From positions 352,440 to 416,439 of the forward strand of contig NZ_FQXD01000002.1 in NCBI RefSeq assembly GCF_900129865.1: a stretch of DNA of 64,000 nucleotides. The letters run 5' to 3'. Origin of the DNA: Virgibacillus chiguensis (lineage in GTDB: Bacteria; Bacillota; Bacilli; Bacillales; Amphibacillaceae). A program made the translations under genes and the position numbers. The notes under the pieces are model-generated. The model was not told the DNA's origin. It did no database searches and was given only the letters and a program-made list of their open reading frames with translations. Below are positions 61,359-64,000 of this stretch, one piece after another (the first letter of the stretch is position 1; each line of letters begins with the position of its first letter).

Positions 61359-62729
61359 CTATGAACGGGCTTTACTCATTAATTTCCCTGGAAGTTTTAA
61401 CGTCATAAAAAATACAAAAACGGAAAACACAAAACAAATAATCGCAAGCAAATGTAATGTTTCATGGTTCACCTGATCATTTAACGTTACACCTAGCAAA
61501 CTAGAGGATAAGATTGCTCCCATATATCTGCTCGTTTGAAATAAACCAGAAGCTTGCCCTGTATTCTCAGGCCTTACATTTTCATATAGCGCTGTCTGCA
61601 TCGATATATTGTTAAAGCCATTACTAGCGCCTAAAACACTCATAATTATAAGTAACCAACCAATGGGCGAGCTTTCATGATACGTTAACAATAAACCGGT
61701 TCCAATGACGAGTAAACCAATTCCAATTAAAGCAGGTAATTTCGAACCTACCTTATCAATTAAACTTCCTGCTAATGGTGCAATGATAACGCCAAAACCT
61801 GCAAGTGCAAGCATCAAAACGCCCGTTTTTGCTTCGTTATACGCTAGAGCTTGCTGCATAAAAATAGGAAAACCAAAAAAATAACAATAATATATCAGGT
61901 TAATGCCCGTAAATTGCACATACACGAATGTTTCTTTTGTATCTTTTCTTAACCTATTTACATCCATAAACGGGGCATGGTGCTTAGCTTCAAAACGGTA
62001 AAACAACACAGCAGTTGCAATACAAATGAACAGTGTCCACCAACGGATATTTCCTTCCTCCAACGAAAGCAAAAACAAAATAAAGCTTGTTATTGATAAA
62101 ATAAACAAACAAATTCCTAACAAATCTATCTGTTTTATCACTACTTTTTCATTTTTAGCAGGTAAAATAAACATAGCTAATACAAATGACACAATAATAA
62201 ATGGAAAGTTGATAATGAAAATAGCTTGCCAATCCCAAGAATGAATAAAAAAACCACCAATAGAAGGACCAAAAGCTGCCGATGTAGAAGCGAAGATGGA
62301 CAAAATCGCGAGCGCCCGCCCTTGTCCTTCTGTAATATGCGTTCGTATCATGCTCATCCCACTCGGGAATAAAGTTGAGCTACCAATCGCCTGTAATGCA
62401 CGACAAGCTAATAAAATTGGAAAATTAGGAGAAAACGGGGCAAGTAAAGATGCAAAAGCTACAAGCGTCAACCCTGTTAAAAATAATCGTTTAGCTCCAA
62501 ACATATCACTTAATTTCCCCATTACTGGCTGTCCAGCTGCGCTTGCTAAATAAAAAATAGAAATTAACCATGATGCATGGATAAAAGTTAAAGCAAAATC
62601 CGCCTGCATACGTGTAACTGCTACAGATATCATCGATGAATTTAAAGGATTTAGTAATGTTCCTAATCCAATTGTAATAATAAACAGCCAACGCTTTTTG
62701 TTTAATTTCTTCATCAAACCACCATTCAT
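61359..62729 (-). CDS. MFS transporter, drug:H+ antiporter type (DHA2-like)
   Basis: The 456-aa protein has about 14 hydrophobic segments, motif A G-K-L-S-D-M-F-G-A-K-R near 66, and the motif-C-like G-P-S-I-G-G-F near 158. The size and motifs fit DHA2 exporters. The substrate is unknown; the LysR gene converges with it 12 bases away, so they are not one operon. ATG at 62729 (after AAAGG) and ATG at 62714 (after GGTGG) are both possible starts. Confidence 0.82.
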   Translation of the reverse strand: MNGGLMKKLNKKRWLFIITIGLGTLLNPLNSSMISVAVTRMQADFALTFIHASWLISIFYLASAAGQPVMGKLSDMFGAKRLFLTGLTLVAFASLLAPFSPNFPILLACRALQAIGSSTLFPSGMSMIRTHITEGQGRALAILSIFASTSAAFGPSIGGFFIHSWDWQAIFIINFPFIIVSFVLAMFILPAKNEKVVIKQIDLLGICLFILSITSFILFLLSLEEGNIRWWTLFICIATAVLFYRFEAKHHAPFMDVNRLRKDTKETFVYVQFTGINLIYYCYFFGFPIFMQQALAYNEAKTGVLMLALAGFGVIIAPLAGSLIDKVGSKLPALIGIGLLVIGTGLLLTYHESSPIGWLLIIMSVLGASNGFNNISMQTALYENVRPENTGQASGLFQTSRYMGAILSSSLLGVTLNDQVNHETLHLLAIICFVFSVFVFFMTLKLPGKLMSKARS

Positions 62730-62795
62730 ATGTATAAAGCCTTTAACTATGAGAATTCAGAAGTAGTCTTTGGCTCTATTTTTTATGCTGGAAAA

Positions 62796-62842
62796 AGGTG
62801 CTGTATGCGCCCCGCTTCAAGAACTGGAAGATAACAGCACCT
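62796..62842 (-). terminator. Terminator of plsC
   Basis: AGGTGCTGT (62796-62804) pairs with ACAGCACCT (62834-62842), with a small inner CTTC/GAAG stem. On the minus strand TTTTTCC follows. Confidence 0.65.
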
Positions 62843-62964
62843 ACATCCCCTTTTTCGTAAAGAAGCCTTTTGAGATCATACCTTGAGGATAACAATCAGT
62901 GTAGGGATAAAAGGCTCGCGGATAATAGGTTCACTTTATGCGTGAATTTAACCTTAAACGTAAC

Positions 62965-63561
62965 TTATTCCATTTCTCTAAGTTGCGTTTGCAAATCATG
63001 TAAGGATTTTTCCAACTGTTCCATCATCACTTCCATGCCTTGTTTAAGCGGCAAATTTTCAGGCATATAGATAGGTTGTCCAAAAATAATTTTAGGCTTC
63101 ACCCGTTTGAAAAGATCAGTGAAATTATTGGGACCTTGATAAGCTACTGGTAAAATCGGCGTTTTCGCATACCCAGCCATCGTAACCGCCCCTCGTTTTA
63201 ATGGCACTTCTTCACTTGTTCTTGTACCACTTGGAAATACACCGACGATTTCACCGTTTTTCAATAGTTTTCTTGGGGTTTTTATTGCGCTTGGTCCTGG
63301 ATTTTCCCGATCAACAGGAAACGCATGCAACTGTTCCATTAGCCATTTCAAAAATGTCGACTGAAACAACTCTTTCTTAGCCATATAATGAATTTGTTTA
63401 GGTAACATACTAACGCCCAGCCATAAAATATCTACCCACCCTGAATGGGTACAAGCGATAACAAAACCACCAGATATTTCCGTATTTTCCTTTTGATAAA
63501 TCTTTATTCTGCCAAACAAACTGAGAATTATTTTTAATACATAAGTACAAAAATAGTACAT
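62965..63561 (-). CDS. plsC: 1-acyl-sn-glycerol-3-phosphate acyltransferase (PlsC)
   Basis: The 198-aa protein closely resembles B. subtilis PlsC (YhdO). The H-x4-D catalytic motif is T-H-S-G-W-V-D near 38, and the acceptor-binding motif reads F-P-S-G-T-R-T near 109 as in the Bacillus enzyme. It makes phosphatidic acid at the membrane, using an N-terminal hydrophobic segment. The ATG follows AAGGAGACGACTTTT. Single gene with its own terminator. Confidence 0.93.
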   Translation of the reverse strand: MYYFCTYVLKIILSLFGRIKIYQKENTEISGGFVIACTHSGWVDILWLGVSMLPKQIHYMAKKELFQSTFLKWLMEQLHAFPVDRENPGPSAIKTPRKLLKNGEIVGVFPSGTRTSEEVPLKRGAVTMAGYAKTPILPVAYQGPNNFTDLFKRVKPKIIFGQPIYMPENLPLKQGMEVMMEQLEKSLHDLQTQLREME

Positions 63562-63677
63562 AAAAGTCGTCTCCTTCTTGCTACCAATAGTATGCGTTTA
63601 TTTTAACACATAGTTTTAATATCTGGTACTAATTTTTTTCTTTTTTCACTCTAACAGCATACAAATACTTAAACGAC

Positions 63678-63760
63678 CACCTGCTAAAGCAGGTGGATTT
63701 AGACATAAATGTCGACGACTAAAGTCGTTTCCCAGGCTAAAGTCCTGCTCAAAGGCCTTA
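63678..63760. mobile_element. End hairpins of an IS200/IS605-type element
   Basis: CCACCTGC-TAAA-GCAGGTGG (63678-63697) is a perfect hairpin, followed by ACGACTAAAGTCGT and CAGGCTAAAGTCCTG. Such stem-loops with a C-T-A-A-A-G core mark the ends of IS200/IS605 elements and are bound by the Y1 transposase. Confidence 0.75.
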
Positions 63761-63789
63761 GCTAAAGCATCCTCAAAGCTAGACTAAAC

Positions 63790-64000
63790 TCATTCTTCTA
63801 TCCTGAATATTTCGTCCTTACCTTCATTGAATTGATTTGCTATATAATTTCTTATTATTTCTTCCGTTACCGTTCCTACGGTGGCACAAAAATATTCTCT
63901 TGCCCACAAGTGCTGCCCCCAATATTTCTTTTTAAGTTCTGGAAACTCATCCTGCAATAATCTCGATGATCTTCCTTTTAGATACTGCAATATTTTACTT
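63790..64000 (-). CDS. tnpA: IS200/IS605-family Y1 transposase TnpA, C-terminal part (cut by the window end)
   Basis: The 70 visible codons read L-Q-Y-L-K-G-R-S-S-R-L-L, Y-W-G-Q-H-L-W-A-R-E-Y-F, C-A-T-V-G-T-V and I-R-N-Y-I-A-N-Q. These are the TnpA motifs; Tyr in N-Y-I-A-N-Q is the catalytic tyrosine and the residues around G-Q-H-L-W belong to the metal site region. The gene continues beyond base 64000. The element lies downstream of plsC without breaking a gene visible here. Confidence 0.88.
   Translation of the reverse strand, partial: SKILQYLKGRSSRLLQDEFPELKKKYWGQHLWAREYFCATVGTVTEEIIRNYIANQFNEGKDEIFRIEE

Noticed and set aside
63678..63697. The CCACCTGC/GCAGGTGG hairpin as a terminator of the transposase gene
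   Set aside because: It has no U-run and is one of a series of stem-loops with the C-T-A-A-A-G core, which fits an IS200/IS605 end better.
1..64000. tRNA, rRNA, CRISPR arrays and known riboswitches
   Set aside because: I looked for clover-leaf-like and array-like patterns and for familiar riboswitch landmarks before the biosynthetic genes and found none. A covariance-model scan would settle this.

Overview
The window is chromosomal DNA of a low-GC, endospore-forming, halotolerant Bacillaceae bacterium. The genus looks closest to Virgibacillus/Oceanobacillus/Lentibacillus; this is inference from content, as no rRNA gene is present. The evidence is sporulation genes (spoIIP, splAB, two YjcZ-type miniproteins), a sigma-W-type yuaF-floT operon, an ectABC ectoine operon, AGGAGG-type ribosome binding sites and many TTG/GTG starts.

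Layout. 1-7 kb: the edge of a small gene, two YjcZ miniproteins, then a minus-strand ugpCAEB operon for glycerol-3-phosphate/glycerophosphodiester uptake with two glycerophosphodiesterases. 7-12 kb: spoIIP and yuaF-floT. 11-19 kb: an MFS exporter, a winged-helix/helical-repeat regulator and a nucleotidyltransferase; a YtkA-like lipoprotein with a DeoR-NosL-like regulator; an ANT-like adenylyltransferase; a TsuA/YeeE permease. 19-27 kb: a C45 acyltransferase, pabA, a pabB-pabC fusion, a ZIP transporter, a pyrimidine-dimer glycosylase-like protein, and splAB. 27-31 kb: a PEP-hydrolase-like enzyme, a Tm-1-like protein, and an AraC regulator whose sensor domain is a paralogue of the enzyme. 30-34 kb: amj and a metallophosphoesterase. 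34-36.6 kb: ectABC. 37-44.6 kb: amidohydrolase + DUF3100, Hsp20, a TSUP exporter, an ABC pair and a CoxG-like protein. 45-49 kb: mvaS, a crtN relic, a YtvA-type LOV-STAS photoreceptor, a frameshifted hmoB and a CbiX-like gene. 49-63 kb: a TRAP transporter and a 4-hydroxyphenylacetate meta-cleavage cluster (hpaB, C, E, D, a DapA-family aldolase candidate, G1, G2, F), with a divergent LysR gene and an MFS gene. 63-64 kb: plsC and the edge of an IS200/IS605-type element.

The most unusual feature is three families of dispersed intergenic repeats. Family A (about 15 copies, many partial or decayed) is a nested palindrome that can look like an intrinsic terminator. One copy follows ectC, one lies between hpaB and hpaC and supplies the last codons of hpaB, and a deleted copy lies inside the ABC operon. 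Family B (six copies, up to about 210 bp) is structured and often sits next to A. Family C (three copies) always ends in the Shine-Dalgarno sequence of the gene that follows it. No tRNA, rRNA or CRISPR array was seen.

All functional calls are from reading the sequence and remembered family features; no database search was run.
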